Part shown: positions 18,795-28,167 of the stretch, piece by piece
How positions within the stretch are numbered: the first letter of the stretch is position 1
Layout of the letters: each line of letters opens with the position of its first letter
Assembly: GCA_039961735.1 (NCBI GenBank)
Contig: JABRVX010000048.1
Location: 1 to 64,000 of the forward strand
Direction of reading: 5' to 3'
Origin: Fimbriimonadia bacterium
GTDB lineage: Bacteria; Armatimonadota; Fimbriimonadia; Fimbriimonadales; JABRVX01
DNA: 64,000 nt
Program-made: the position numbers and the translations under genes
The notes under the pieces: model-generated
Told to the model about the DNA's origin: nothing
Databases searched by the model: none
What the model saw: only the letters and a program-made list of their open reading frames with translations

Positions 18795-19436
18795 ATGCCG
18801 CCTCCAGTCAAAGTGCCTTTGCCCACGTTAGAGCGTCTGGCTACGTACCTGCGCTTGCTGTACGAGCTAGAGCAACAGAACGTACCGACCATCTCGTCTG
18901 CGGATGTGGAACTGCACACTGGGATTGCCGCGCCGCAGTTCCGCAAGGACCTTTCTTACTTTGGGGACTTCGGCAAGCCGGGCGTCGGATACGACGTCGC
19001 TACACTGCTTGCCTCGATTGCGCGCATTCTGAAGGTGGACCGTGCACGGCGCATCCTGTTGATCGGAACGGGAAACCTGGGCGCTGCACTCATCGGGTAT
19101 CCCGGCATGAGCGAGCACAACTTCCACATCGCGGCGGCCTTCGACAACAATCCGGCCAAGGTGGGGCAGCACTTCAGCAACCTGCACGTGCGGGACATCA
19201 GCACGCTCGCGCACGCGAACCGCGAGATTGGCGCGAAGATGGCCATTCTGGCCGTGCCTGCCAACGCCGCGCAGGAAGTGGCGGATGCGTGCGTCGCCGC
19301 AGGCATCGAAGTGATGTTGAACTTCGCACCCACCCATATCCGGGTGCCCAGCCACGTGCACGTGCGCAACGTCTCTTTTCTTCAGGAGCTTGCCGTGCTC
19401 TCGTACAACCTGGACGATCGCGGAGTCGAGACCTAG
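18795..19436 (+). CDS. rex: Redox-sensing transcriptional repressor Rex
   Basis: Senses the NADH/NAD+ ratio and represses fermentation or respiration genes when NAD+ is high. The 213-residue protein has the N-terminal winged helix (LPTLERLATYLRLLYELE, with the recognition region QFRKDLSYFGDFGKPGVGYDV). The Rossmann domain follows: ILLIGTGNLGAALIGYPG, then FDNNPAKVG, and the C-terminal swapped helix ELAVLSYNL. All are standard Rex features. nadB starts 3 bp after its stop, so the NAD sensor and the first NAD-biosynthesis gene are co-transcribed. Confidence 0.95.
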   Translation: MPPPVKVPLPTLERLATYLRLLYELEQQNVPTISSADVELHTGIAAPQFRKDLSYFGDFGKPGVGYDVATLLASIARILKVDRARRILLIGTGNLGAALIGYPGMSEHNFHIAAAFDNNPAKVGQHFSNLHVRDISTLAHANREIGAKMAILAVPANAAQEVADACVAAGIEVMLNFAPTHIRVPSHVHVRNVSFLQELAVLSYNLDDRGVET

Positions 19437-19439
19437 AGG

Positions 19440-21032
19440 ATGCCTACGGGGCCGAGCGACACCGAGCAGTTCGACTTCCTGGTCGTAGGCAGCGGAATCG
19501 CCGGCCTGACCTTTGCGCTCAAAGCGATCGGCTGTGGGAGCGTGTGCGTGGTCACGAAACAGGACCTGCCCGAGTCCAACACCGCGTACGCGCAAGGGGG
19601 GATCGCCGCGTCGGTCGGAGAGATGGACTCGTGGTCACTGCACGAGCAAGATACCCTCACCGCAGGTGCCGGCCTCTGCGACCCGGACGCCGTTCGGCTC
19701 GTGGTCCGGGAAGCGCCGAGGTTGGTCCACTGGCTGATAGATATCGGCGCGCAGTTCGACCGTTCCCCCGGGCCCGACGGCCTGCCGCAACTGGCGCTCG
19801 GGCGCGAAGGGGGGCACAGCCGAAACCGGATTTTGCACTCGGCAGACCGTACCGGGTGGGAGATCATGCGCGCCTTGGCCGAAGCCACCCGGTCGGAGCC
19901 AGGCATCGAGGTACGGGAGTATTGCTCGGCAGTGAGGCTTGCTGTCCGCGACGGCGAATGCTTGGGCGCGTGGCTGTGGGATGCTCGTGCGGAACGGCTG
20001 ACGGCGATCCGTGCGAGAGCCATCGTGCTTGCGACCGGTGGCTGTGGTCAGGTGTACCGTTACACGACCAACCCTCCCATTGCCACAGGGGACGGGATCG
20101 CCATCGCGCGACGTGCCGGAGCGGTACTCGCCAACATGGAGTTCATGCAGTTCCACCCCACCTCGCTTTACCATCCACGCGCCAGGGCTTTTCTCATCTC
20201 TGAGCGCGTTCGCGGCGAGGGCGCACGGCTCATCAACGCCGAAGGGCATCGCTTCATGGAAGGGCAGCACCCGATGGCCGAGCTGGCGCCACGTGATATC
20301 GTGGCAAGGGCCATAGACACCGAGATGAAGCGCACTGGAGCCGAGTGCGTGTATCTGGACATGACCCATTTGCCTGCGGAGCGCATACGCGACCTGTTCC
20401 CCATGATCTACGAGCGGTGCTCGTCGGTAGGCTTGGACATCACGCGAGAGCCCATCCCAGTGACACCGGCCGCACACTATTCGTGCGGAGGGGTGTGGAC
20501 GGACCTTTGGGGGCGGACCAGCATCTCGAGGCTCTACGCATGCGGCGAGGTCGCCTGTACTGGTCTGCATGGTGCTAATCGCCTGGCCAGCAACTCCCTG
20601 CTAGAGGCGCTGGTGTTCGGCGAGCGGGCTGCGATCCAAGCCGCCGACCTGCCGCCCGCTCATGGGAGCTTGCCCGATGAAGAGGCCGACCCGCTGCCTT
20701 CTATCGGCCCAGACCCCGGTGCTGTTCGGGTGGGCGTGCAAAACGTCATGTGGCAGGACGTGGGCATCGTTCGGAGCGATGTCGGGTTGCAGCGCGCACT
20801 ACTCTCCCTTCAGGCGCTCGCGGGCAGTGTGGGCAGGCCCGCCAACACCGGCACAGTCGTCGAGCAGATGGAGGCCGCCAACTTGCTCACCTGCGGAGAG
20901 GCCATCGTGCAGTGTGCGCTGATGCGAAGAGAGAGCCGCGGAGGGCACTTCAACGCGGACTGCCCGGATCGAGACGACCTTCGCTGGTCGCACCCGACGT
21001 TGCTGGGGCGATCCGAATCGCAACCGCAATAG
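19440..21032 (+). CDS. nadB: L-aspartate oxidase
   Basis: FAD enzyme that oxidises L-aspartate to iminoaspartate, the first step of de novo NAD synthesis. The 530-residue protein shows the FAD dinucleotide motif VVGSGIAGLTFAL, NTAYAQGGIAAS, the conserved EFMQFHPTSLYHP, HYSCGGVWTD and ACGEVACTGLHGANRLASNSLLEALVFG. The C-terminal ESRGGHFNADCP is the normal family ending. No nadA or nadC is next to it. Its last 83 bp overlap the end of a convergent minus-strand gene. Confidence 0.94.
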   Translation: MPTGPSDTEQFDFLVVGSGIAGLTFALKAIGCGSVCVVTKQDLPESNTAYAQGGIAASVGEMDSWSLHEQDTLTAGAGLCDPDAVRLVVREAPRLVHWLIDIGAQFDRSPGPDGLPQLALGREGGHSRNRILHSADRTGWEIMRALAEATRSEPGIEVREYCSAVRLAVRDGECLGAWLWDARAERLTAIRARAIVLATGGCGQVYRYTTNPPIATGDGIAIARRAGAVLANMEFMQFHPTSLYHPRARAFLISERVRGEGARLINAEGHRFMEGQHPMAELAPRDIVARAIDTEMKRTGAECVYLDMTHLPAERIRDLFPMIYERCSSVGLDITREPIPVTPAAHYSCGGVWTDLWGRTSISRLYACGEVACTGLHGANRLASNSLLEALVFGERAAIQAADLPPAHGSLPDEEADPLPSIGPDPGAVRVGVQNVMWQDVGIVRSDVGLQRALLSLQALAGSVGRPANTGTVVEQMEAANLLTCGEAIVQCALMRRESRGGHFNADCPDRDDLRWSHPTLLGRSESQPQ

Positions 21033-22653
21033 GCCGCTGTCGCTCCGGTATCTGGACCATCCACTTCCCCGCCACGCCTCTGCCAACTCGTGTCTCTACA
21101 CCATCCACTTCCACTGCCTGGATGCGAGAGCCGTCCGGGCCTCTCAGGGCGAAGGCGGGGCCGGGCGCAAGCTTCAGCCGAACCACGGACGCATCGTTGG
21201 CATCGTACTCGGCCCGCAGCAGCCGACCGATGGGCGGATGCTCGAGCACCAGCGGACACTTCGCACTCTGGGGGCGCGGGGGGGCCACCACTGCGAGACG
21301 AGCCGCGAGGTAGCGGATGCGGTCCGCCTCGGGAGCCTGCCAGTCGAGAAGGAGTGCACGAGCAGTCCCATCCGCGCACCGAGCTAGGAGTCTCTCTGGG
21401 GGCAGTCGGCCGTCAGGCATCGGCAAGAGCGTCGCCCAGTCCATGTGAAGGTTCACGACCGCGAGGCATCGGGCGAGCGCGGCCTGCCAATCGGAGTTGG
21501 GGCCGCACCAATCGAGAGCCGCAAGCAGAAGTGCGGCCGCCTCCGAATGCTCTGCCAAGTCTGCGCCTGGGGCGCGGGCGAGTTTGGGCATGCTGCGGCG
21601 TGTCGTTGGCTCGATCCAATCTTGCCACGCGTCTGCCTTCGCCAGATCGGTCGCGCGGGCACGGAGACGATTGCGAAGTAGTTGCTGGTCATCATCGCTG
21701 AGGAGGAATCGCAGGTCGTAGGCGCGCACGTAATCCGAGGCGGACCGCGCACCGCGAAGCGTGTCGGCCGCCTCGTTGCGGTGGGCAACATCCGAAGGCT
21801 CTACCGTGGCCACCGGCAAAGCGAGCGAGTAGGTTGCCGCCCCCGACAGGACCCGGAACGTTCCCTCGGCTGTCTGGATGTCGGCGAAGACTTGGGAAGC
21901 CGATGCGAGCGGTACTTTGGCCACGACGGCAGGCGGTACCAGTCCCCAAGATTCGGAGATCTCGAGGCGCCCAGATTCCGAGTCCCATCGGAGTTCTGGC
22001 TGGCAACTCGGGGGCAATCCTGCCAGCGCATCGGCGATTGCTGCGACCCGTGCAGCGAGAGCCCCCAGATCGACCGCTCCATCGGATGCCACGCGCTCGA
22101 CCCCCAACGGAGCGAGTAGGCGCACCCATCCGAGCCGCTCTCCCTCGACATGTAGCACCAGGTCGCCGCCCGTACGTACAAGTAACACCTCGCGGGGCGG
22201 ATTGGAGAAGCAGATGGCGAGGCACGGCGATGCGGGGCTTCCCGACAACAACAGCCACGGCTGGTCTGGTGGTGCAGGCACACCTTCGCCAACGCTCCCA
22301 CCGGGCCAGGTAAGGAATGCCTTGTCCCAGCCGCTGATGCGCAGGCTCATCTTCGCTCCGAAGGCGAGGTCCAGAGCCGGGAGGGCGACATGCAGCCTGA
22401 GCTTCTCGGGAGCGCCGCTGCCGCCGCCTCCCGCAATGATCTTCTCTGTCCGTCCTGCACTCGGCAGCACCCCGCCGCGCACGGGAGCGGCGAAGCGGAA
22501 CTCCGGCCCACCCGAGCGGAAACGGAATCCGTCACGCTCTACGATGAGGGTAGGGAGTGAATAGGGGAAAGTGCCGCTGAGCCTACCTGCGCAGACTACA
22601 TCGGCATCGAGCCCAGCGATGAGCGCCGCGACAAGCGGGAGGACGAAATTCAT
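20950..22653 (-). CDS. Exported protein of unknown function, last gene of the surface operon
   Basis: I do not recognise this 567-residue protein. A signal-like N-terminus is visible (MNFVLPLVAALIAGLDADVV). Up to about residue 260 it looks beta-rich (LIVERDGFRFRSGGPEFRFA; LRLHVALPALDLAFGAKMSL). A helical Ala/Leu/Arg-rich middle follows (about 300-450, e.g. DDDQQLLRNRLRARATDLAK), then a short beta C-terminus. It starts 11 bp after the LptD-like gene and ends inside the 3' end of nadB (83 bp antiparallel overlap). Its position suggests a role with the LptD-like barrel upstream, by inference only. Confidence 0.7.
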   Translation of the reverse strand: MNFVLPLVAALIAGLDADVVCAGRLSGTFPYSLPTLIVERDGFRFRSGGPEFRFAAPVRGGVLPSAGRTEKIIAGGGGSGAPEKLRLHVALPALDLAFGAKMSLRISGWDKAFLTWPGGSVGEGVPAPPDQPWLLLSGSPASPCLAICFSNPPREVLLVRTGGDLVLHVEGERLGWVRLLAPLGVERVASDGAVDLGALAARVAAIADALAGLPPSCQPELRWDSESGRLEISESWGLVPPAVVAKVPLASASQVFADIQTAEGTFRVLSGAATYSLALPVATVEPSDVAHRNEAADTLRGARSASDYVRAYDLRFLLSDDDQQLLRNRLRARATDLAKADAWQDWIEPTTRRSMPKLARAPGADLAEHSEAAALLLAALDWCGPNSDWQAALARCLAVVNLHMDWATLLPMPDGRLPPERLLARCADGTARALLLDWQAPEADRIRYLAARLAVVAPPRPQSAKCPLVLEHPPIGRLLRAEYDANDASVVRLKLAPGPAFALRGPDGSRIQAVEVDGVETRVGRGVAGKWMVQIPERQRPIAVAIRIAPATSGATSEGRLDPGSPR

Positions 22654-22664
22654 AGGCGCACGAC

Positions 22665-24602
22665 CTAGAAGGGCGCAGCCAGCACCTCGATGCCGAAGCG
22701 CCGGTCTATGCTGGACCAGCGTAGGGCAATCTCGCGGTAGCCGAGGCGGTAGCCGAGCAGGAAGGAGTGATCACGGAACGTGGACCCTGGGCCGTCATCC
22801 CAGGTGTAGCCGAAGCCCACGCGCCACAGCTTCGAGAAACCGACAGAAGCATCGCCGAACAGTGTGGTGGCATTTTTGTCCAGGCTACGAATCGCGTACA
22901 CACTGGTGAAGAGGGAGCCTGCGTTGGCCACAAACTGTGTGCTCAGCCGGTGCATGCCGAAGCTGGAGACGCCGAACTGGTTGCGGTTGTACTCGTAGTT
23001 TAGGGAAAGCGAGGCGGTGGGACCGAGCATGTAGGATGAGCTAACCGTACCGAGGACAGCCAATCCGTCCCCAGCCCCGCGGCCCCACAACTGTGTGAGT
23101 ACCAGACCGGTGGTCAGCGAGCCTCCCGCCACTTGCATGGGTACCGTCCGCGCACGGTAGCGCAGGCCATAGCCGCGGCGCGTCGTCATCCCCGTGCCTA
23201 TATCGTATTGCTGATAGCTCGCGGTGAGGCCGACGCTGTGATAGGCGGTCTTGCCGAAGAACGGAATGGGGTTGGTCTCCAGCGACAGGTCCACCCGTCT
23301 ATCGGTGCTCTGGGTCCCGCGCAGAGCCGTCCGACCCGAGGCAGACAAGGATGCCGAGAAGCCGTCGAACAGGTGGGATAGCTGCGCGAAGCCTGCAAGG
23401 CTCTCGTGTCGCGGGGAGTCGAGCAGGAAGTAGCCGTCCAGCCGGTCACCGAATCTTTGATTGTGCCGAAAGGTGACGCCCCATCGGTCGGGCGACAGGT
23501 CGCTGATGGTGAAGTCACCCGAGTATGCCCATCCATCCGAGTACCTGCTTACCCAGTCCAGGGTGGTGCCCCGAGAGCTTGTGTACGCGCGGCCCGCAGC
23601 GTGCTGGGAGCGCAGGCGCAGCGAGTTCGATTGCCGCGGGCCGAGGCTCACGTAGTAGGGCAGGTCCAAGACGAGGCCGTTCTGGTTCACGCCGAACATC
23701 TGCTCCGAGACCAGCGCTCCGGGTCGCGTCAGATCGAGCGCGTAGTGGGGCATCGTGAGCACTCGATTGGCACCGACATAGACACGTGCTCCGTTGAACA
23801 GTGCTTCCCTGCCCGGATTCACTACCACCCGACGCGCGACGATCACGGGCTGCGGCCCGAACATCTCGGTGAAGCGGAAGTCGTCATAGCCTGCAGGACG
23901 ACCCGCCTCACTCGTAGCGATACCCTGCACCTGCACGAAGACGGCACGGCCGTCCTTCTCGACAACGGCGACACCCGTACGAGATCGCAGGTTATAGGCG
24001 AGTTGCAGCGCCTCCAGCTGGGAGGAGCCGACACGAAGAACGGCGTTGTACGCAATCACAGAAAGCGGGTCGAGGTCCAACTGGAGGTCGTCTGCTTCAA
24101 TATGGACCGACTGGTACTGCACGTGCGCTCCGCGGTCAGGTCCGGTGGCGGCGATCATGCGAAGCTCGACGTGGTAGGCAAGGTAGGAGGAGCCCGTCAC
24201 ATCCAGGAACGACGCGGTCTTGCGCAGTTCCGATGCGTCGGCTACGAACTCCACCTCGATATCGGCAACGGCGCGATAGCCGGTCACGGCGGCAGTGATC
24301 TTCGACCTTCCGGGCACGTTCGATGCGACGAGAACTCCGCGAGCGACGCCGCCCGAGGTGGCGACTGCAGGCTCCCTGAACTGCCCCAGCGACGCGGTAA
24401 AGGAGACGAGCGTGCCATCCGGCACGTAGCGCCCTGCCATGTCGCGCACGGTTGCGCTCACGGTGAGAGTGCTGCGAGCATCCGCCGGCGCGGCCTCGGG
24501 GTAGACGGACAATTCTATGGCAGCCAGGTCCTGCGCGACCACATGACCCAGACAACCCAGGAGGCAGGAGGCAACCAGTGTCCGAAGGGCTCTTTGGGCC
24601 AT
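22665..24602 (-). CDS. Ig-like (Big-1) domain fused to an LptD-like outer-membrane beta-barrel
   Basis: A 645-residue outer-membrane protein. After a signal peptide (ALRTLVASCLLGCLGHVVAQ) comes an invasin/Big-1-type Ig domain (about 30-125: STLTVSATVRDMAGRYVPDG, VSFTASLGQF, GVARGVLVASN). A LptD/OstA-like periplasmic part follows (VNPGREALFNGARVYVGANR, MPHYALDL). From about residue 320 there are repeating amphipathic strands ending in Phe, as in an LptD barrel. True LptD is longer and has Cys pairs not seen here, so this is probably a paralogue rather than the LPS translocon. The start is ATG at 24602 with AGGGGCAGG upstream; the frame also opens at a TTG at 24617. Confidence 0.65.
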   Translation of the reverse strand: MAQRALRTLVASCLLGCLGHVVAQDLAAIELSVYPEAAPADARSTLTVSATVRDMAGRYVPDGTLVSFTASLGQFREPAVATSGGVARGVLVASNVPGRSKITAAVTGYRAVADIEVEFVADASELRKTASFLDVTGSSYLAYHVELRMIAATGPDRGAHVQYQSVHIEADDLQLDLDPLSVIAYNAVLRVGSSQLEALQLAYNLRSRTGVAVVEKDGRAVFVQVQGIATSEAGRPAGYDDFRFTEMFGPQPVIVARRVVVNPGREALFNGARVYVGANRVLTMPHYALDLTRPGALVSEQMFGVNQNGLVLDLPYYVSLGPRQSNSLRLRSQHAAGRAYTSSRGTTLDWVSRYSDGWAYSGDFTISDLSPDRWGVTFRHNQRFGDRLDGYFLLDSPRHESLAGFAQLSHLFDGFSASLSASGRTALRGTQSTDRRVDLSLETNPIPFFGKTAYHSVGLTASYQQYDIGTGMTTRRGYGLRYRARTVPMQVAGGSLTTGLVLTQLWGRGAGDGLAVLGTVSSSYMLGPTASLSLNYEYNRNQFGVSSFGMHRLSTQFVANAGSLFTSVYAIRSLDKNATTLFGDASVGFSKLWRVGFGYTWDDGPGSTFRDHSFLLGYRLGYREIALRWSSIDRRFGIEVLAAPF

Positions 24603-24623
24603 CGCCTGCCCCTGCAACTTCGG

Positions 24624-25337
24624 TTAGTCTCCCAGGATAAGCAGCGCTAGCACCACGCCCGCAGCGGTCAAAAGAAAGGCTGTTCGAGTGAAGCCGCCCG
24701 ATATCTGCTTCCTCCGCTCCGGTGCCGAGGTATCCAGAACTGCCTTCCCTATCCCCAGCGGCTCGGAGATCTCAGCCATCATCTTGGTCGCGGCATCGTC
24801 AATCGCGGCGGTCATTACGCCGACTTCATCGCTCTCCGAGCCACCGCTTGCCTTTCCGGTCACCGCGGCGCTGACGACCACGGTGTTCTCCTCGACGTTG
24901 TACACCTCGAGGCTGACGACGATGCTGCCAGTACGGGTCGCATCATCGTACTGGTAGCTCTCGATGGACCCAGCGAGTGCGAAGGGGGTGCGGAGGATGC
25001 GTCCCACCTCGACAGCGCGCCACGTATCACCCTCTGGGACGTTGAAGGGGGGCTCGGCCTTGGAAAGTGGAAGTCGTCCGTCTTCCAAGGCGAGTTGAAT
25101 CGGGGCAGAGCGGCGACTGTAATGCAGTGGCCGATACTCGCGCGTCGCCTCCAACTTCGCGAACAGCATCGTACGAATCAGCACCGCCGGATCGAAGTCT
25201 TCAGGCGGTGCAATATCTTCGGGCGCGCCGAACTCGAAGACCGTAATCGGAGTCTTCAGATACCCCTTTTGGGCGAACGCACCCGAGGCCGCCAGGATCA
25301 GCAGTAGGACTGCCGCCGGCCACATCCAATACCGCAT
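24624..25337 (-). CDS. Exported CsgG/TolB-like protein with C-terminal membrane helix
   Basis: A 237-residue protein with a signal peptide (AAVLLLILAASGAFAQ), a body resembling the N-terminal fold of CsgG/FlgO/TolB-like proteins (ITVFEFGAPEDIAPP, FALAGSIESYQYDD, GSIVVSLEVYNVEENTVV, AIDDAATKMMAEI), and a C-terminal transmembrane helix (TAFLLTAAGVVLALLILGD). The layout repeats that of the larger gene product at 31126-32886. AAGGAGG precedes the ATG. The short spacing on both sides places it in the surface operon. The assignment rests on pattern resemblance, so a different family is possible. Confidence 0.55.
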   Translation of the reverse strand: MRYWMWPAAVLLLILAASGAFAQKGYLKTPITVFEFGAPEDIAPPEDFDPAVLIRTMLFAKLEATREYRPLHYSRRSAPIQLALEDGRLPLSKAEPPFNVPEGDTWRAVEVGRILRTPFALAGSIESYQYDDATRTGSIVVSLEVYNVEENTVVVSAAVTGKASGGSESDEVGVMTAAIDDAATKMMAEISEPLGIGKAVLDTSAPERRKQISGGFTRTAFLLTAAGVVLALLILGD

Positions 25338-25359
25338 GTTGTTTCGTCCTCCTTGAATC

Positions 25360-28149
25360 CTAGCGCGTCAGCACGTGCGGTCGGACCACTCGTGCGACCT
25401 GTCCATCCTCAGTGATTGCCGCGACCTCGATCACGTACGTGCCTGGGGGCATGGAAACACCGCTGGCGTCCCGCGTATCCCACACGTGCTGCTGTACACC
25501 GCGACTCTCCGCCCTACCGGTCGAGAGCGTGCGCACTACCTGACCAGAGGCCGAAAGGATGCGCACTGTAGTGGTTGCATCAGCACTCAGCGAGTACTGC
25601 ACGTTGACTCCGCCGACTCCGCGCGTCTGCGTTACGTTCAAGCTGGTGATCATTACCCTGGATGGTGCCGCCGGAGTCATCTCCAACTTGAAGCGCCTCT
25701 GCCCCTCGGTCATCTGGAACGTGTAAGCGGATACGTTGCGCAAGTTGCGCACCGCGCCCGTCTGCAGATCGGTCAGGCGGAACCCCACGTCCTTTGGAAG
25801 TTGAGACAGGTTCGGCCAGGTGAGTGTCACCTCGCCGTCCCTATCGGAGGTCACGGTGAAAAACCACGTTGCTTCTCGGTCCGAGGCTGGGCGGATGTCC
25901 TGTGCGTAGGGGCCGGAATCTGGACCCCAGTCGTTGTTCTCGATGGCTACTCTGAGTCGGCCTTCCGGAGCTGCCGGCGGCTTGGGCACGTCGTAACGGT
26001 CGAGACCCACCGACGCATTCTCGGTAACACCGAAGAACGTTTTGGTGTCGGCAGAGCCGTTCGAACGTGCGGCAACTTGCAGGCGGAAGTGGCCGGGGCG
26101 CGGTGTCCACGCATCAAGTCCTGCTGCCCGAGGCGAGCCACCGACGCCGACGGTAAAGACCGGCGGCCAGATGACATCCAGGGGCCGAGTGGCCGTGATG
26201 CGCACCCAGTAGCCGCGCGCTGGTTCGATGGGTGTGGTGAGGTCCTCGGTGAAGGTGTACTCACCGAGCGCTTTGTCCCACCGATAGAGGACACCGCGGA
26301 TCCAGCCGAGCCCGATGGCCTCTTCGAGGGATCTCGCCTGGCTCGGGTCGTCCGCTCCAACGAAGACGAGCTGTCCGAACGGAATGGGATACAACCAGGG
26401 GTTGCCGATCATTCGCCAGCCGGGCTCGAGGTTGATCTTGAAGTCGCTCGTCACCTGTCCCGGCGGTGCGCTTGCACCTTGCAGTGTGAAGACCGTGTCT
26501 TCTCCTGCATCCAGCCAAATCCCTTCACCCCGAACAGCGTTCGCCACCGGGATGTACCGGCCGGTAGTGGGGTCGACGCCGATCGTTCGTAATCCCGGCG
26601 TACCGAAAATCGACTCGAAGCGCGTGTCGCTGAAGACGAATGGCAGTGCGACCATGTCGTATCCGTCCGTGACCTTCATCTTGTTTACCGCGGGTATGAA
26701 CAAGCGGTTCGTAACCGTCTTAGCGTTCGCGGGGGGCGGGCTAACGATTACACGATACTCGACGATGCCGTTTACGGTGCCGTCGGCGACCACGTTCCAC
26801 TTGACCGTCGTCGAGCGTCCGGCGGCGATGCGGGGAATGATCTTCTGCAGCGTCTCGCCAGGGGCGACTGACAGGCCGGGCGGTAGCGAGAGGAGCACGC
26901 TAACGTTCGTCAGGTCCACTTCGCGGTCGATGACCGAGTAGCCGTTGGCCACTAGAGCGGAGATCGTGAATGGGCTCGGGGCCACGCTATTCGGACTGCT
27001 AGGATCGAACTGCAGCGCGCGTGGGGCTTCCGTCGTAACGGCGACCGGTACTTCGATGTTGCTAGCCGCGTTCGCCGAGCTCATGTACTGCACGATGCGT
27101 CTACCCGGCCTAACCCCGAGGTCGCCGGGCACGTTGACGGGGACGTTGATGGGATTGTGGAACACAGCGTAGGACGGGTTGACGACTGGCAGGTCGGGCA
27201 CGGTGAAGCCGTTCCACTGAACTCCCTGAAGCAGACGTCCCACGGACATAAACTCGATTCGGTCTGCGATTGTTAGGTCCGGGTGACCTGGATCGGGTTT
27301 CAGCCAGTGCCGGAAGCTAGGATAGGGGTCGCTCTGACCCCAGTAGACGTCGAAGTACGGAGGGAACTGCGCCGTACCGACCGCTGTGCGGTCCGCAATG
27401 TAGTCGGTGCTCCTCGGCCGAAGTCCGGGAATCAGCACGTACAGGTTGTCGAGGAATCCACGTCGATCGCCATTTACGAACTGCCCGGGCGCTCTCTTCC
27501 GCATCGCAGTCCAGTGGCCGAAGCGCATACCGATCTGAACGGGGTTTTCCGTGAAGTTGTAAAAGTCCCACTGGAAGCGCCACGTGTCGCCTAGTACGTC
27601 AATCCGCAGGTCCACCCACACGTTAGGCCCGCCGAAGTCCCATAGACCCCGGATGTATGCACCGCTGGCACCGATGTATGGAGACAGGCGCCAAGAGGTG
27701 CCCTCACCGAACACCTTATCGGTGGTCGTTTCACCTTCGATTACCCGGATCGTTGCATAACACCAGTCGCCGCCCGCGAAGGGATAGCCGAAGGTAACAG
27801 CGCAATCGTCATCGGCTGTCGTTTGCTCGGACCCGGAGCTATAGCCAAACGCGAATCGGCCGCTTCCATCGGCGCTGATTGTCGGGTCGAAGCAGCCTTC
27901 CTCGGAGAAGTTGTAGTTCTGCTCGGGGTCTCCCGTGCTGTCGTCTGCGTCGTTACCCCAGGTGACCTGTCCGACGCTGTTCGTGAAGATGTTGATGACA
28001 CCGTTCGTGAGACCGAAAAGGTTCTCCAGATATCCTCCGGCGAATGGCGCGTCGCCGAGACACCCTCGCCACGTCTGCGCAACGGCAAACGTCGGCGCGA
28101 GCAGCATCGCGGCTATCAGGACCTGCGCGACCTTACGTTGGACAGCCAT
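25360..28149 (-). CDS. Large secreted protein with FlgD-like C-terminal Ig domain
   Basis: A 929-residue secreted protein with a signal peptide (QVLIAAMLLAPTFAVAQ). Residues about 25-370 form a beta-rich domain I cannot name (WGNDADDSTGDPEQNYNF; LGDTWRFQWDFYNFTENPVQ). About 375-490 resembles an Ig/DUF11-like domain (VALSLPPGLSVAPGE-type strands in the form VSVLLSLPPGLSVAPGETLQ). Residues about 500-929 are a module also found in the proteases and propeller protein of this operon (GWRMIGNP near 577, GYWVRI, then a FlgD-like Ig domain with VWDTRDASGVSMPPGTY) and end VLTR. AAGGAG is 13 nt before the ATG. Confidence 0.75.
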   Translation of the reverse strand: MAVQRKVAQVLIAAMLLAPTFAVAQTWRGCLGDAPFAGGYLENLFGLTNGVINIFTNSVGQVTWGNDADDSTGDPEQNYNFSEEGCFDPTISADGSGRFAFGYSSGSEQTTADDDCAVTFGYPFAGGDWCYATIRVIEGETTTDKVFGEGTSWRLSPYIGASGAYIRGLWDFGGPNVWVDLRIDVLGDTWRFQWDFYNFTENPVQIGMRFGHWTAMRKRAPGQFVNGDRRGFLDNLYVLIPGLRPRSTDYIADRTAVGTAQFPPYFDVYWGQSDPYPSFRHWLKPDPGHPDLTIADRIEFMSVGRLLQGVQWNGFTVPDLPVVNPSYAVFHNPINVPVNVPGDLGVRPGRRIVQYMSSANAASNIEVPVAVTTEAPRALQFDPSSPNSVAPSPFTISALVANGYSVIDREVDLTNVSVLLSLPPGLSVAPGETLQKIIPRIAAGRSTTVKWNVVADGTVNGIVEYRVIVSPPPANAKTVTNRLFIPAVNKMKVTDGYDMVALPFVFSDTRFESIFGTPGLRTIGVDPTTGRYIPVANAVRGEGIWLDAGEDTVFTLQGASAPPGQVTSDFKINLEPGWRMIGNPWLYPIPFGQLVFVGADDPSQARSLEEAIGLGWIRGVLYRWDKALGEYTFTEDLTTPIEPARGYWVRITATRPLDVIWPPVFTVGVGGSPRAAGLDAWTPRPGHFRLQVAARSNGSADTKTFFGVTENASVGLDRYDVPKPPAAPEGRLRVAIENNDWGPDSGPYAQDIRPASDREATWFFTVTSDRDGEVTLTWPNLSQLPKDVGFRLTDLQTGAVRNLRNVSAYTFQMTEGQRRFKLEMTPAAPSRVMITSLNVTQTRGVGGVNVQYSLSADATTTVRILSASGQVVRTLSTGRAESRGVQQHVWDTRDASGVSMPPGTYVIEVAAITEDGQVARVVRPHVLTR

Positions 28150-28167
28150 ACTCGTCGAAACTCCTTC

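Noticed and set aside
18785-20203. 472-codon plus-strand frame across rex and nadB
   Set aside because: It is an alternative frame of two well-supported genes; composition is Arg/Ala/Gly-rich without motifs.
22665-24602. Canonical LPS translocon LptD
   Set aside because: The protein is too short, has an Ig domain in place of the usual N-terminus and lacks the Cys pairs; it lies in a surface-protein operon, not with lpt genes.
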